DNA of 9,236 nucleotides from Pseudomonadota bacterium (GCA_023392135.1 JAEVZQ010000264.1:1-9236); one strand, 5' to 3'. Shown: positions 1-7,318, counted from the stretch's first letter. Translations and numbers: made by a program. The notes: a model not told the origin generated them from the sequence alone.

Positions 1-1
1 G

Positions 2-367
2 CTCACCGGACTTCAGGCACGAGACCTTTTCGATACACTGCTGCAGCGCGAGCGCCTCGGCTCCACCGGCCTGGGCCGCGGGATTGCGATTCCGCACGTC
101 AAGCTCAAGAGCCTGAAGAAGATCGTCTGCCTGTTCGCGCGAACGGAGGAGCCGATCGAGTTCGATTCGCTCGACAACGAGCCGGTCGATCTCATTTTCC
201 TGCTGCTCGCGCCCGAGCATGCCAGCGGCGATCACCTCAAGGCACTCGCACGGATTTCGCGCCTGCTGCGCGAGCCGAGCACCATCTCGCGCCTGCGCGC
301 CGCCAGCGACAGCGCAGCGCTCTACGCCGTCCTGACGGAATCGGCCACGACGTCCGAGGCCGTGTGA
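2..367 (+). CDS. ptsN: PTS IIA-like nitrogen regulatory protein PtsN (EIIA-Ntr), 3' part
   Basis: The reading frame is open from the window edge and gives 121 residues before TGA at 365-367. PtsN proteins are usually about 150 residues, so roughly the first 30 are outside the window. The segment GRGIAIPHVKL is the family's phosphorylation motif, and the His at 95-97 should be the residue phosphorylated by NPr. The following stretch (LFARTEEPIEFDSLDNEPVDLIFLLLAP in outline) matches the IIA-Ntr core, and HLKALARISRLLRE matches its last helices. The family is the terminal acceptor of the nitrogen PTS phosphorelay in the cytoplasm. It is regulatory, acting on potassium homeostasis, sensor kinases or (p)ppGpp metabolism depending on the species, and does not transport sugar. 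In Rhizobiales it usually lies after rpoN and hpf, which I infer would be to the left. It converges with uppP with 15 bp between the stops. Confidence 0.9.
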   Translation, partial: LTGLQARDLFDTLLQRERLGSTGLGRGIAIPHVKLKSLKKIVCLFARTEEPIEFDSLDNEPVDLIFLLLAPEHASGDHLKALARISRLLREPSTISRLRAASDSAALYAVLTESATTSEAV

Positions 368-382
368 GCCTCACGAGGCGCC

Positions 383-1180
383 TCAGCCCAGCACGGCCAA
401 GGCGCCAAGCCCCAGCCCCCCGACGATGATGCGCCACCAGCCGAATAGCCCGTAGCCATAGCGGCTGACGAATTCGAGCAGGAAGCGCACGACGACCACC
501 GCCGCGACGAAGGCTGCTATGAAGCCGATGGCGATTCCGGTCATGTCGTCGGGCTGCAGCAGGTCCCAGCTCTTGTAGAGATCGTAGGTGAATGCGCCGG
601 CCATGGTTGGCATGGCCAGGAAGAACGAGAACTCTGCGGCCGAGCGCTTATCGGTGCCAAGCAGCATTGCCCCGATAATGGTCGCCCCCGATCGCGAGAC
701 GCCTGGAATGATGGCTGCTGTCTGGCAGAGCCCGATTTTGAGGGCCAGCGAAGGCGGAAAGTCCATCACGTCCTTGTAGCGGGGCCGGAACGCGATCTGA
801 TCGACGTAAAGCAGTACGATCCCGCCGAGGATCAGCATCACGCAAATCAGCACTGGCGTCTCGAACAGAACGGATTTGATGAACCCGTGCAGGGCCACGC
901 CGACGACGGCGGCAGGCAGGAACGCGATCACCAGCCCCGCAACGAATTGGCGCGCACGGGGGCTCCTCGGCAGATCGGCAGCGAGGCCGATGAGTCTGGT
1001 AGAGTAGACGGTGAGGACGGCGAGGACAGCGCCGAGCTGAATCAGCACCTCGAAGGTCTTGCCGGGTGACTGGAAGCCGAGGAAATGGCCTACAAGAAGA
1101 AGGTGGCCCGTGGAGGAGACGGGGATGAACTCGGTCAGGCCCTCGACCAGCCCCAGCACCAGAACCTGCCAGATCGGCAT
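383..1180 (-). CDS. uppP: undecaprenyl-diphosphatase UppP (BacA family)
   Basis: This encodes an integral membrane phosphatase that converts undecaprenyl diphosphate to the monophosphate. That recycles the lipid carrier for peptidoglycan and polysaccharide synthesis, and overexpression of family members gives bacitracin resistance. From ATG at 1180 it has 265 residues; family members are about 265-275. Both signature regions are intact: [14 protein letters not shown] at about residues 13-26, with the Glu pair E13/E17 and His26, and PGVSRSGAT at 159-167 with Ser162, Arg163 and Thr167. Several hydrophobic segments follow, including 81-100, 108-127 and 214-236. An in-frame GTG at 1198 would add six residues (MNGIDD). 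I prefer the ATG because neither start has a strong ribosome site and the ATG gives the usual short N-terminus. It is divergent from fzlA, and its promoter should lie in 1199-1359. Confidence 0.95.
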   Translation of the reverse strand: MPIWQVLVLGLVEGLTEFIPVSSTGHLLLVGHFLGFQSPGKTFEVLIQLGAVLAVLTVYSTRLIGLAADLPRSPRARQFVAGLVIAFLPAAVVGVALHGFIKSVLFETPVLICVMLILGGIVLLYVDQIAFRPRYKDVMDFPPSLALKIGLCQTAAIIPGVSRSGATIIGAMLLGTDKRSAAEFSFFLAMPTMAGAFTYDLYKSWDLLQPDDMTGIAIGFIAAFVAAVVVVRFLLEFVSRYGYGLFGWWRIIVGGLGLGALAVLG

Positions 1181-1304
1181 GTCATCTATTCCATTCACTC
1201 TGCCACGCCGACCGGCGCACGATGCGAGACATGCCTCGCCCGAGCCGCATCTAGCAGATTAAACGCGCGAGGAGGCCTGCAGTGCGGCAAGATCCGTCCC
1301 GAAC

Positions 1305-1333
1305 TTGACGAATCGGATGGGTGCGACGCAACA
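1305..1333 (+). promoter_or_regulatory. candidate promoter for fzlA-queG
   Basis: CTTGACG with TTGACG at 1305-1310 is a good alphaproteobacterial -35 match. At a 17-base spacing the -10 position reads GCAACA (1328-1333), which is poor, so only one half of the promoter is convincing. It would give a transcript starting shortly before the fzlA ATG at 1360. The rest of the divergent region (1199-1304) shows only an AT-rich patch around 1256-1263, which could serve uppP on the other strand. Confidence 0.25.
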
Positions 1334-1359
1334 ACAAACTTCCGAGGTTGCATGACGCC

Positions 1360-2052
1360 ATGCATACGCTCATCCATTACCGGCTATGCTCCGCTTCGCG
1401 GGCGATACGCATCGTCCTTGCGGAGCTCGGGATCGAGACAGAGCTGGTCGAGGAAAAACCGTGGGAGTGGCGGCCCGACTTCCTGGCGCTCAATCCCTCG
1501 GGCGAGCTGCCGGTCCTGCAGTTCGATACCGGCGTGCTGATCTGCGGCGCGTATCCCATCTCCGAATTTCTGGCCGAGGAGTTCCCCGAGCACCCGATGG
1601 ACGGGCGCGGCGTCCCGTTATTCCCCGGCAACAGCGAGGAGCGCGCCGAGGTGCGGCGGCTGGTGGACTGGTTCTATCGGAAGCTCGAACGGGAGGTGGT
1701 CCGCGACCTGCTTTACGAAAAGCACTATGGCCGCGCTTCAGGCCAGACACCGGGCCCGGACCTCACCGTCCTGCGGGCAGTTCGCGCCAACCTGCGCTAT
1801 CATCTGCGCTATATCGGCTTCCTCTCCGACCATCGGCGCTGGCTGGCAGGGGATGAGATGAGCTTTGCCGACATTGCCGCAGCGGCGCATCTTTCCTCCC
1901 TCGACTATTTTGGAGAGGTCCCCTGGGAGGATCATCCCATGGCGAAGGCCTGGTATGCCCGAATCAAGTCCCGGCCCTCGTTCCGGGCTCTTCTGGCGGA
2001 CCGGGTACCCGGCCTTGTACCGCCGCCCCATTACGAGGACCTCGATTTCTAA
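1360..2052 (+). CDS. fzlA: FzlA-like, glutathione S-transferase-fold cell division protein
   Basis: The protein has 230 residues with a GST fold. The N-terminal thioredoxin-like half starts MHTLIHYRLCSASRAIRI and carries the cis-proline motif GELPVL (Pro51). The helical C-terminal half has the typical SFADIAAAAHL motif at 168-178. The C-terminal tail, VPGLVPPPHYEDLDF, extends beyond ordinary GSTs and resembles what I recall of the conserved tail of Caulobacter FzlA. FzlA binds FtsZ filaments, curves them and promotes constriction and septal wall synthesis, with the tail required. The length and the acidic residue at 227 also agree with what I remember of that protein. The start is ATG 1360, with GAGG at 1344-1347; a GTG at 1321 in frame would add 13 residues not expected for the family. 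It is 28 bp ahead of queG. The uppP-GST-queG order is familiar from Rhizobiales. An ordinary GST is the alternative. Confidence 0.85.
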   Translation: MHTLIHYRLCSASRAIRIVLAELGIETELVEEKPWEWRPDFLALNPSGELPVLQFDTGVLICGAYPISEFLAEEFPEHPMDGRGVPLFPGNSEERAEVRRLVDWFYRKLEREVVRDLLYEKHYGRASGQTPGPDLTVLRAVRANLRYHLRYIGFLSDHRRWLAGDEMSFADIAAAAHLSSLDYFGEVPWEDHPMAKAWYARIKSRPSFRALLADRVPGLVPPPHYEDLDF

Positions 2053-2080
2053 GAGACCGCGCACCGTCGCGCGAGAGGGA

Positions 2081-3196
2081 ATGAGCCAGAAACTCAAGGA
2101 CAGTTTAACCGCCCAGGCGCGCGAGCTAGGCTTCGCGGCCGTGCGCATCACGACGCCGGATCGGATCGGCCCGGCGGGTGAGCGGCTTCGCGCCTTTCTC
2201 GCCGACGGCCGGCACGGCGATATGGCCTGGATGGCGACGACCGCCAACAGGCGCGCCGACCCGCAGATTCTGTGGCCCGAGGTGCGCTCCATCGTGATGC
2301 TCGGGTTCAGCTATGCGCCGGAGACCGATCCCCTTGCTGCATTGGCCGACGCATCACGCGGCGCGATCTCGTGCTACGCTCAAAGCAAGGATTACCACGA
2401 CATCATCAAGGGCCGTCTGAAGCAAATCGCTTCGGCTTTCGCCCGAAGCAGCGGCGCGGACGTCAAGGTCTTCGTCGATACGGCTCCGCTGATGGAAAAG
2501 CCGCTGGCGGCGGCCGCCGGGCTCGGCTGGCAGGGCAAACATACGAACCTCGTCTCACGCGAGCACGGCTCCTGGCTGTTTCTGGCCGCCATTCTGACCA
2601 CGGCCGAGCTGCCGCCCGACGAGCCTGAACAGGACCACTGCGGCTCCTGCCGGCGCTGCCTCGACGTCTGCCCCACCGCGGCGTTCCCGACGCCCTACCA
2701 GCTCGATGCGCGGCGCTGCATCGCCTACCTCACGATCGAGCATCAGGGGCACATCGACGAACAGTTCCGGAAGGCCATAGGAAATCGCGTGTTCGGCTGC
2801 GACGACTGCCTCTCGGTTTGCCCCTGGAACAAATTCGCGCAGGCCTCGCGCGCGATGCAGCCCTATTTCCGTCCGCTTGCGGCCGGTGCGCCGCTCGCCG
2901 AGCTCTTGCAGCTCGATGATGCTGCTTTCCGCGAGCGCTTCGCCGGAACGCCGGTGAAGCGAACCGGTCGCGATCGCTTCATCCGCAACGTCCTGATCGC
3001 GGCAGGCAACTCGGGCGATGCCGGCTTGATGCGCTTCGTCCAGCCGCTGACCACCGATCCCTCACCCCTCGTGCGAGCGATGGCAGTATGGGCGGCCTGG
3101 CGCCTCTGCGATACCGAGGCATTCCGGCAGCTCAAGACCCTTCACGCTCCAAGAGAAGAGGATCCCGCTGTCCGCGCTGAATGGGAGCGGGCCTGA
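2081..3196 (+). CDS. queG: epoxyqueuosine reductase QueG
   Basis: The gene encodes a cytoplasmic cobalamin and iron-sulfur enzyme that reduces epoxyqueuosine to queuosine at position 34 of GUN-anticodon tRNAs, the last step of queuosine synthesis. The product is 371 residues, normal for the family. The conserved segment VDTAPLMEK at about 132-140 contains Asp133, equivalent to the catalytic Asp described in QueG structures, followed by GLGWQGKHTNL. Two [4Fe-4S] sites are complete: Cys187, 190, 193 and 197 (CGSCRRCLDVCP), and Cys213, 240, 243 and 247 (CDDCLSVCPWN). The C-terminal 70 or so residues look like the HEAT-like repeats that bind tRNA. The frame is open upstream into fzlA, but ATG 2081 gives the usual N-terminus. 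The AGAGGGA just before it (2074-2080) is an unusually close ribosome site. It is probably translated from the fzlA transcript. Confidence 0.95.
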   Translation: MSQKLKDSLTAQARELGFAAVRITTPDRIGPAGERLRAFLADGRHGDMAWMATTANRRADPQILWPEVRSIVMLGFSYAPETDPLAALADASRGAISCYAQSKDYHDIIKGRLKQIASAFARSSGADVKVFVDTAPLMEKPLAAAAGLGWQGKHTNLVSREHGSWLFLAAILTTAELPPDEPEQDHCGSCRRCLDVCPTAAFPTPYQLDARRCIAYLTIEHQGHIDEQFRKAIGNRVFGCDDCLSVCPWNKFAQASRAMQPYFRPLAAGAPLAELLQLDDAAFRERFAGTPVKRTGRDRFIRNVLIAAGNSGDAGLMRFVQPLTTDPSPLVRAMAVWAAWRLCDTEAFRQLKTLHAPREEDPAVRAEWERA

Positions 3197-3212
3197 GCAG
3201 CCGCAGACGGGC

Positions 3213-3249
3213 CGCGTTCAGCCACAGTTCATCTGTGGTCCGCGCTTTT
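3213..3249 (+). terminator. candidate intrinsic terminator after queG
   Basis: CCACAG (3222-3227) pairs perfectly with CTGTGG (3233-3238) around the loop TTCAT. A G-U pair (3221/3239) and an outer CGCG/CGCG pairing (3213-3216 with 3241-3244) can extend the stem across a small internal loop. Four T residues follow at 3246-3249. The site is 17 bp after the queG stop and ahead of an unrelated gene, as expected for an operon end. The T-run is short, so termination efficiency is uncertain. Confidence 0.4.
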
Positions 3250-3349
3250 GCCCCGGTTTTCACGCATACGCTGAAAGTCCGCTGCACGAGCTCCGGTCCC
3301 CGCCGGAAGGTCCTCGCGCGCATTCCCTCCTTGCCGGAGCGCGACCACG

Positions 3350-5137
3350 ATGCGTCCCATTCCTCGCCGTAGGCCCTCAACTCTGGTTGCCCTCATCGCG
3401 GCTTTCACCTTTTCGGCCTGTACCGTCGAAGCCGGAGATGAGGCCGCGCATGCCATCGCCGCAAAGTTCGCCGGGGAGAGCGCACTGCCGGAGGACGAGC
3501 CCATGGCAATCGAGCCGGAAGCCGCCCCATCAGCTCCGCCGATCCACATCGTGAATTCGCCCGACGCACACGCGCGCGCCGAGGAAGAGAAGGCTGCTGC
3601 TACGCAGGACGAACGCCACCGCACTGAAATGGCGGCAAAGGAAAGCGCCCGCCTCGAGACTGAACGCCTCGCGCGTGCTCAACGAGAAGCCGAGGAAGCT
3701 GAAATGCTTGCCCGTGCCCAGGCCGAGGCGAAAGCGCGAAAGCTGGCAGAGCAGAAGGCCGCAGAAGACCAACGCCGGGCTGAGCTTGCGGCCAAGGAGG
3801 AGGCCCGCAAGGCCGAAGAGCGCCGTATCTCCGAGGAACGCAAACGCGTCGAAGCCACAAGGCTGGCTGCGGAAAAGGCCGAAGCCGAGCGGCGCCTGAA
3901 GGCGCAACGGGAAGCGGAAGAAGCCGAGATGCGGGCGCGCGCCCGAGCCGAAGCGGAAGAACGGCGGATGGAGGAGGAACGGCGCCTGCGCGCGCTCGTA
4001 CAGGCCAGGGCAGAGGCCGAACGACGCCGGGCCGCCGAGAAGGCGGAGAAGGAGCGGGCACGCCTTGCAGAGGAGGAGAGGGAACGTCAGGCCGCGGAAG
4101 CCAAACGGCTGGCCGAAATCGCCGTGCGGGAGCAGGAGCGCAAAGCTGCGGACGCACGCAAACTCGAGGAGGAGAACCGGCGGCGAGCAGAGGAAGAGCG
4201 TCTGGAAGCCATCGAGGCGAAGCATCTCTCAGAGCTTGCAGAGCAGGAAATCGTTCGCAAGTCGCGCAGCACGCGCACAGCCGAGTTCTGGCGCCGCTTC
4301 GAGGAAGAAGAGCGCGGGAAGGTCCTCGAAGCTGAACAACGGGCGGCAGAGGCTCAGCGTCGAGCTGGGCAACGCGCAGCCGAGGCCCGCCGGGCTGCGG
4401 CCCTGCGCCAGCTCGAGGAAGAAGGCCGCCGCCGGGCCGAGCAGGCCCGCGCCATCGCGAAGCTATCTGCAGCGGAAGAGGCGCGCAATGCGGACCTGGA
4501 CGATAGCAGGTTGAATTATCGCCCTGTGAGGTCGGCCCGAGAGAGCTGGGCGGATCAGCGCGAAAATGCATACGCCACTCAGCCTGCGCTTGGCGGATCA
4601 CATGCTGAAGACGTAATCGAACCCAGGAGTCCCGGAATTACGCGGGTCACTGTTCTTCTCGTGATGGAGCCTGGCAGGCGAGGCATTCGCCGCTTCAACA
4701 AGACGGCAGACCCGATCCTTTGCGTCGGGGCCGGTTGCTACATCAGCAACGGCGCGGACTCGCCCGCGCAAGTGATGAGGCGGGCAAGAGCGTTCGGCCC
4801 GGTCGTCGCCATCGGCACACGGGCCGGAACGTGCAGCAGCTCCCTCACCTGCGTCTTCCGCAGCGTCGATCTCGAGCGACCGCGGAGCGAGATTCAGCCT
4901 ATCGATCTCCGTATACTGCGCCACGACCGCCGCCAGCCCAGCACAGTGATGGCAGACCCGACCTGCCGGACCGATGGCAATCGCCTGACCTGCAGCCGCA
5001 CGGTTGTCGCCGATGACTACAGAATGTGGATCGTACCGGAAACTGTGGCCGAGCGGGCCGGCGCGGTTGCGCTCGAGTACGCTGTTCGCGCGGGGCTCGT
5101 AAAGGACGGCAACATGGCCCAGGCGGGGAATGATTGA
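3350..5137 (+). CDS. putative lipoprotein with long charged helix and C-terminal six-cysteine domain (TolA-like architecture)
   Basis: I do not recognise a named family. The 595-residue product begins with a basic n-region (Arg2, Arg6-8) and a hydrophobic stretch ending in FSAC at 21-24. This reads as a lipobox with Cys24 as the lipidated residue, although Phe at -3 is not the usual Leu. Residues about 45-65 are acidic and Pro-rich. From about 73 to 384 the sequence is almost only Ala, Glu, Arg, Lys and Gln, forming a coiled coil or single helix, broken near 305-317 (SRSTRTAEFWRRF). A hydrophilic linker follows. Residues 430-585 form a different, globular-looking domain with Cys458/463, 495/501 and 539/548. 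TolA-like automatic names would come from the helix alone: there is no TolA transmembrane anchor, domain III is not recognisable, and no tol genes are nearby. The start ATG has GGAG at 3336-3339. It probably resides in the periplasm or outer membrane. The C-terminal domain resembles hypothetical proteins of Hyphomicrobiales as far as I can recall. Confidence 0.8.
   Translation: MRPIPRRRPSTLVALIAAFTFSACTVEAGDEAAHAIAAKFAGESALPEDEPMAIEPEAAPSAPPIHIVNSPDAHARAEEEKAAATQDERHRTEMAAKESARLETERLARAQREAEEAEMLARAQAEAKARKLAEQKAAEDQRRAELAAKEEARKAEERRISEERKRVEATRLAAEKAEAERRLKAQREAEEAEMRARARAEAEERRMEEERRLRALVQARAEAERRRAAEKAEKERARLAEEERERQAAEAKRLAEIAVREQERKAADARKLEEENRRRAEEERLEAIEAKHLSELAEQEIVRKSRSTRTAEFWRRFEEEERGKVLEAEQRAAEAQRRAGQRAAEARRAAALRQLEEEGRRRAEQARAIAKLSAAEEARNADLDDSRLNYRPVRSARESWADQRENAYATQPALGGSHAEDVIEPRSPGITRVTVLLVMEPGRRGIRRFNKTADPILCVGAGCYISNGADSPAQVMRRARAFGPVVAIGTRAGTCSSSLTCVFRSVDLERPRSEIQPIDLRILRHDRRQPSTVMADPTCRTDGNRLTCSRTVVADDYRMWIVPETVAERAGAVALEYAVRAGLVKDGNMAQAGND
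3677..3970 (+). repeat. imperfect internal repeat in the helical region
   Basis: Residues 110-132 of the lipoprotein (bases 3677-3745) recur at 185-207 (bases 3902-3970). Both start with AQREAEEAEM, and by eye 17 of 23 residues are identical. The copies are 225 bases apart. The DNA has diverged more than the protein, so this is either an old duplication or convergence under strong composition bias. Confidence 0.5.
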
Positions 5138-5929
5138 CTATTGCTCCCCCGTCCCCGCGAGCTGGCCGATGACATCGCAGAGGAGCTTCAGGTCTTCCGG
5201 CCGCGACAGCCTGTGATCGCCGTCCGGCACAGCTGTCACTCGTGTCCATCCCCCGGCGAGATTTCTCTCCAGCTCGAGCGTGTGCTGCCAGGGCACGTCG
5301 GGGTCCTGCAATCCGTGCAGGATGTGCACGGGCCGGTCCGGATCCCAGGCTTGATGGCCCATGAGATGCTTGCGCCCCTCTTCGATCAGCGTCCAAGTGA
5401 TGGGATAGGGCTCGCCATAAGCGGACGGCCTCATCCAGACCCCCTTCTCCTCAATCTCACGCTTCACATCCTCCGGGAACTCTCTCCACATCAGCTCTTC
5501 GGTCATGTCCCATGCCGGCGCGATCAGCACCAGAGCCTGGACGCGGGAAGCCTCTTCCGGCGCGTCGGCCATGAGCTGCCGCAGCAGGAGAAGGGCGAGG
5601 TAGCCGCCCATGCTGGAGCCGACGACGATCACCGGCCCATCGGTCATCCGGCTGAAGACAGCCCGGGTCTCCTCCAGCCAGCGGCCGACCGTGCCGTCCT
5701 CGAACCGCCCTTCCGACTGCCCGTGACCGCTGTAGTCGAAGCGCGTGCAGGCGAGACCCTTCTCCCTGGCCCACTGGCTCAGCACGGTCGCCTGCGTGCT
5801 CACCATGTCCGACTTGAAGCCCGGCAGCCACATGAGGCCCGGCGCGCGGCCTTCGTCCCGCAGAACGGCAATGCGGCGCCGGTCCGCGCCGGTGCCGACG
5901 TCGAGGTGTTGCGTCTTGGAGTCGGGCAT
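5138..5929 (-). CDS. alpha/beta hydrolase, ABHD10-like serine esterase/thioesterase
   Basis: The product has 263 residues with a full catalytic set. The nucleophile elbow is GSSMG with Ser106 (bases about 5612-5614). The acid is Asp209 in HGLQDPDVP, and the His is His239 in GDHRLSR. WLPGF near residues 34-38 supplies the oxyanion loop, and FDYSGHGQSEG at 64-74 is the conserved segment after strand 4. The pattern LPGFKSDM...ATVLSQWA...TRFDYSGHGQSEG is close to mammalian ABHD10, a mitochondrial palmitoyl-protein thioesterase whose bacterial relatives are common in Alphaproteobacteria. The bacterial substrate is unknown to me. ATG 5929 is chosen because it begins just before the conserved core and has AGGA 10 bases upstream. 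The frame stays open further back, but only over the divergent glycosyltransferase. Its stop TAG abuts the lipoprotein stop with no gap. Confidence 0.88.
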   Translation of the reverse strand: MPDSKTQHLDVGTGADRRRIAVLRDEGRAPGLMWLPGFKSDMVSTQATVLSQWAREKGLACTRFDYSGHGQSEGRFEDGTVGRWLEETRAVFSRMTDGPVIVVGSSMGGYLALLLLRQLMADAPEEASRVQALVLIAPAWDMTEELMWREFPEDVKREIEEKGVWMRPSAYGEPYPITWTLIEEGRKHLMGHQAWDPDRPVHILHGLQDPDVPWQHTLELERNLAGGWTRVTAVPDGDHRLSRPEDLKLLCDVIGQLAGTGEQ

Positions 5930-5966
5930 CCTACTGAGGTCCTTTCCATTCCCAACGGGGCCGTTC

Positions 5967-7199
5967 GTGCCGCAGCATCGCCCGACCATACTGCAGATCA
6001 TCCCGCGCCTCGACACCGGCGGCGCCGAACGCACTACGATTGAGATGACGCAGGCCATCGTCGCAGCCGGTGGGCGGGCGCTCGTTGTGACGGAAGGCGG
6101 CCGCATGCTGCCGCAGGTGACCCAAGCCGGCGGCGAGGTCATCACTCTCAACGCAGGCACGAAGAATCCGTTGTGGATGCTGGCCAATGCCCGCCGGCTT
6201 CAGCGTCTGGTCGAGCGGGAGAAGGTGGATCTGCTGCATGCCCGCAGCCGAGCGCCCGCCTGGAGCGCACTCGTCGCGGCACGCCTCAGCGGCCGGCCGC
6301 TCGCCACCACCTATCATGGTGCCTACGCCGAAAAGGGCGCAGCCAAACGCACGTACAACAGCATCATGGCGCGCGGTGATGTTGTGATCGCCAACTCGCA
6401 TTACACCTCGCGGCTGATCCAGTCCCGCTACGGCACGCCTGCATCGCGCATCCGGGTCATCCATCGTGGCATAGACGAAGCGAGCTTCGATCCGGAGAAG
6501 GTGTCCGCAGATCGGGTCGACTGCCTGCGGGTGCAGTGGGGCCTGCGGGCCCGTCAGCGCGCCGTGCTCCACGCCGCCCGCCTGACGAGCTGGAAGGGGC
6601 AGAGCGTCGTCATCGCCGCGGCGGGCCGCATCATCCAGCAGCACGGGGCCGGCAACGACTGGGTTGTCGTGCTCGCTGGGGATGCACAGGGCCGATCCGA
6701 CTACGTCGAGCAGCTCGAGCAGCAGATCGCCCGCGAGGACTTGGCAGGTCGCGTACGCCTGGTCGGCCACGTCGACGACATGCCTGCCGCCTATCTGGCA
6801 GCGCACGTGGCAGTGGTTGCATCGACAGAGCCCGAAGCCTTCGGCCGCGCAGCCGCGGAGGCAGAGGCAATGGGGTGCCCGGTGATCGCAACCAACATCG
6901 GCGCAGCCCCGGAGACCGTCAAAGCGGAGCCACAAGTTGCCGCGTCAGAGATCACCGGCTGGCTGGTGCCACCCGCTGACATAGAGCAACTGGCACACCA
7001 TATGAGTACAGCTCTCAGGCTTACGGAGAGTGAACGGGCGGGCCTTGGCGAGCGCGCGCGCGTTCATGTCACCCAGTCGTTCTCTCTCGCGGCCATGCAA
7101 CAGGCCACCTTGCGCGTTTACGACGACCTGCTCGGCACCCGAATGGCCGAAGTATGGGCCGAAACGAAACCGCATCTGAGCCGCATTACTGACGCTTGA
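5967..7199 (+). CDS. family 4-type (GT-B) glycosyltransferase
   Basis: This encodes a 410-residue retaining GT-B glycosyltransferase, expected in the cytoplasm or at the inner membrane face and using a nucleotide sugar. The N-terminus, ILQIIPRLDTGGAERTT, is the acceptor-side glycine-rich loop of the family. In the donor domain, HAARLTSWKGQ has the phosphate-contacting Arg205 and Lys210, and STEPEAFGRAAAEAEAMG (286 onwards) carries the E-x7-E motif as Glu290 and Glu298. Acceptor and sugar cannot be read from sequence; lipopolysaccharide core, capsule or glycolipid synthesis is likely. I chose GTG 5967 because the conserved domain starts seven residues later, no ATG lies nearby, and a GGGG tract at 5957-5960 sits six bases before it. 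It stands alone rather than in a polysaccharide cluster, divergent from the hydrolase and 119 bp before infC. Confidence 0.88.
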   Translation: MPQHRPTILQIIPRLDTGGAERTTIEMTQAIVAAGGRALVVTEGGRMLPQVTQAGGEVITLNAGTKNPLWMLANARRLQRLVEREKVDLLHARSRAPAWSALVAARLSGRPLATTYHGAYAEKGAAKRTYNSIMARGDVVIANSHYTSRLIQSRYGTPASRIRVIHRGIDEASFDPEKVSADRVDCLRVQWGLRARQRAVLHAARLTSWKGQSVVIAAAGRIIQQHGAGNDWVVVLAGDAQGRSDYVEQLEQQIAREDLAGRVRLVGHVDDMPAAYLAAHVAVVASTEPEAFGRAAAEAEAMGCPVIATNIGAAPETVKAEPQVAASEITGWLVPPADIEQLAHHMSTALRLTESERAGLGERARVHVTQSFSLAAMQQATLRVYDDLLGTRMAEVWAETKPHLSRITDA

Positions 7200-7245
7200 C
7201 TTGGGCCACGACTTTCCCGATCTTCGCAATCCTGAGACTTTACGG

Positions 7246-7273
7246 TGGACGCATCCGCGCCCGCCGCCATAAT
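7246..7273 (+). promoter_or_regulatory. candidate promoter for infC
   Basis: TGGACG (7246-7251) and CATAAT (7268-7273) are separated by 16 bases and resemble a sigma-70 type -35/-10 pair. A transcript would begin near 7280 and leave a leader of roughly 40 bases before infC. A TTGACT at 7196-7201, overlapping the glycosyltransferase stop, is another -35 candidate but has no good partner. Confidence 0.3.
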
Positions 7274-7304
7274 CATATCTTTATGAGTTAGGACCGAGGC
7301 AAAC

Positions 7305-7311
7305 GAGGGAG
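7305..7311 (+). promoter_or_regulatory. ribosome binding site that sets the infC start
   Basis: GAGGGAG is the best Shine-Dalgarno match in the region. It ends seven bases before ATC 7319, an ideal distance, but 19 bases before the first in-frame ATG at 7331, which is too far. It therefore supports an ATC start. Confidence 0.65.
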
Positions 7312-7318
7312 ACTGAAC

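Noticed and set aside
365..385. GAGGCGCCTC palindrome (375-384) between the convergent ptsN and uppP stops as a bidirectional terminator
   Set aside because: The palindrome leaves no real loop, the alternative GCCT/AGGC stem is only four pairs, and there is no T-run on either strand.
1865..2080. N-terminal extension of queG overlapping fzlA
   Set aside because: The extension is out of frame with the clear fzlA reading frame and has no QueG homology; ATG 2081 gives the normal QueG N-terminus.
3600..4601. Long minus-strand open frame (333 codons) opposite the lipoprotein helix, plus another at 3530-4225
   Set aside because: The helix uses GC-rich Glu, Ala, Arg and Lys codons, which rarely give stop codons on the other strand. 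The predicted products are low-complexity Pro/Arg/Leu/Ala with no domain and no ribosome site.
3350..5137. Naming the lipoprotein tolA
   Set aside because: Similarity is limited to helix composition. It lacks the TolA transmembrane anchor, a recognisable TolA domain III and neighbouring tolQ, tolR, tolB or pal.
5141..6043. Plus-strand 300-codon frame opposite the hydrolase
   Set aside because: The minus strand encodes a complete catalytic triad and family motifs. The plus-strand product looks like a shadow translation.
5930..6935. Minus-strand open frames opposite the glycosyltransferase, including the long N-terminal extension of the hydrolase frame up to 6187
   Set aside because: The plus-strand protein has full GT-B motifs. 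The hydrolase homology begins right after ATG 5929, and the extension has no recognisable sequence.
7283..7291. Start-stop mini-frame ATG AGT TAG upstream of infC
   Set aside because: A three-codon frame with no ribosome site is expected by chance.
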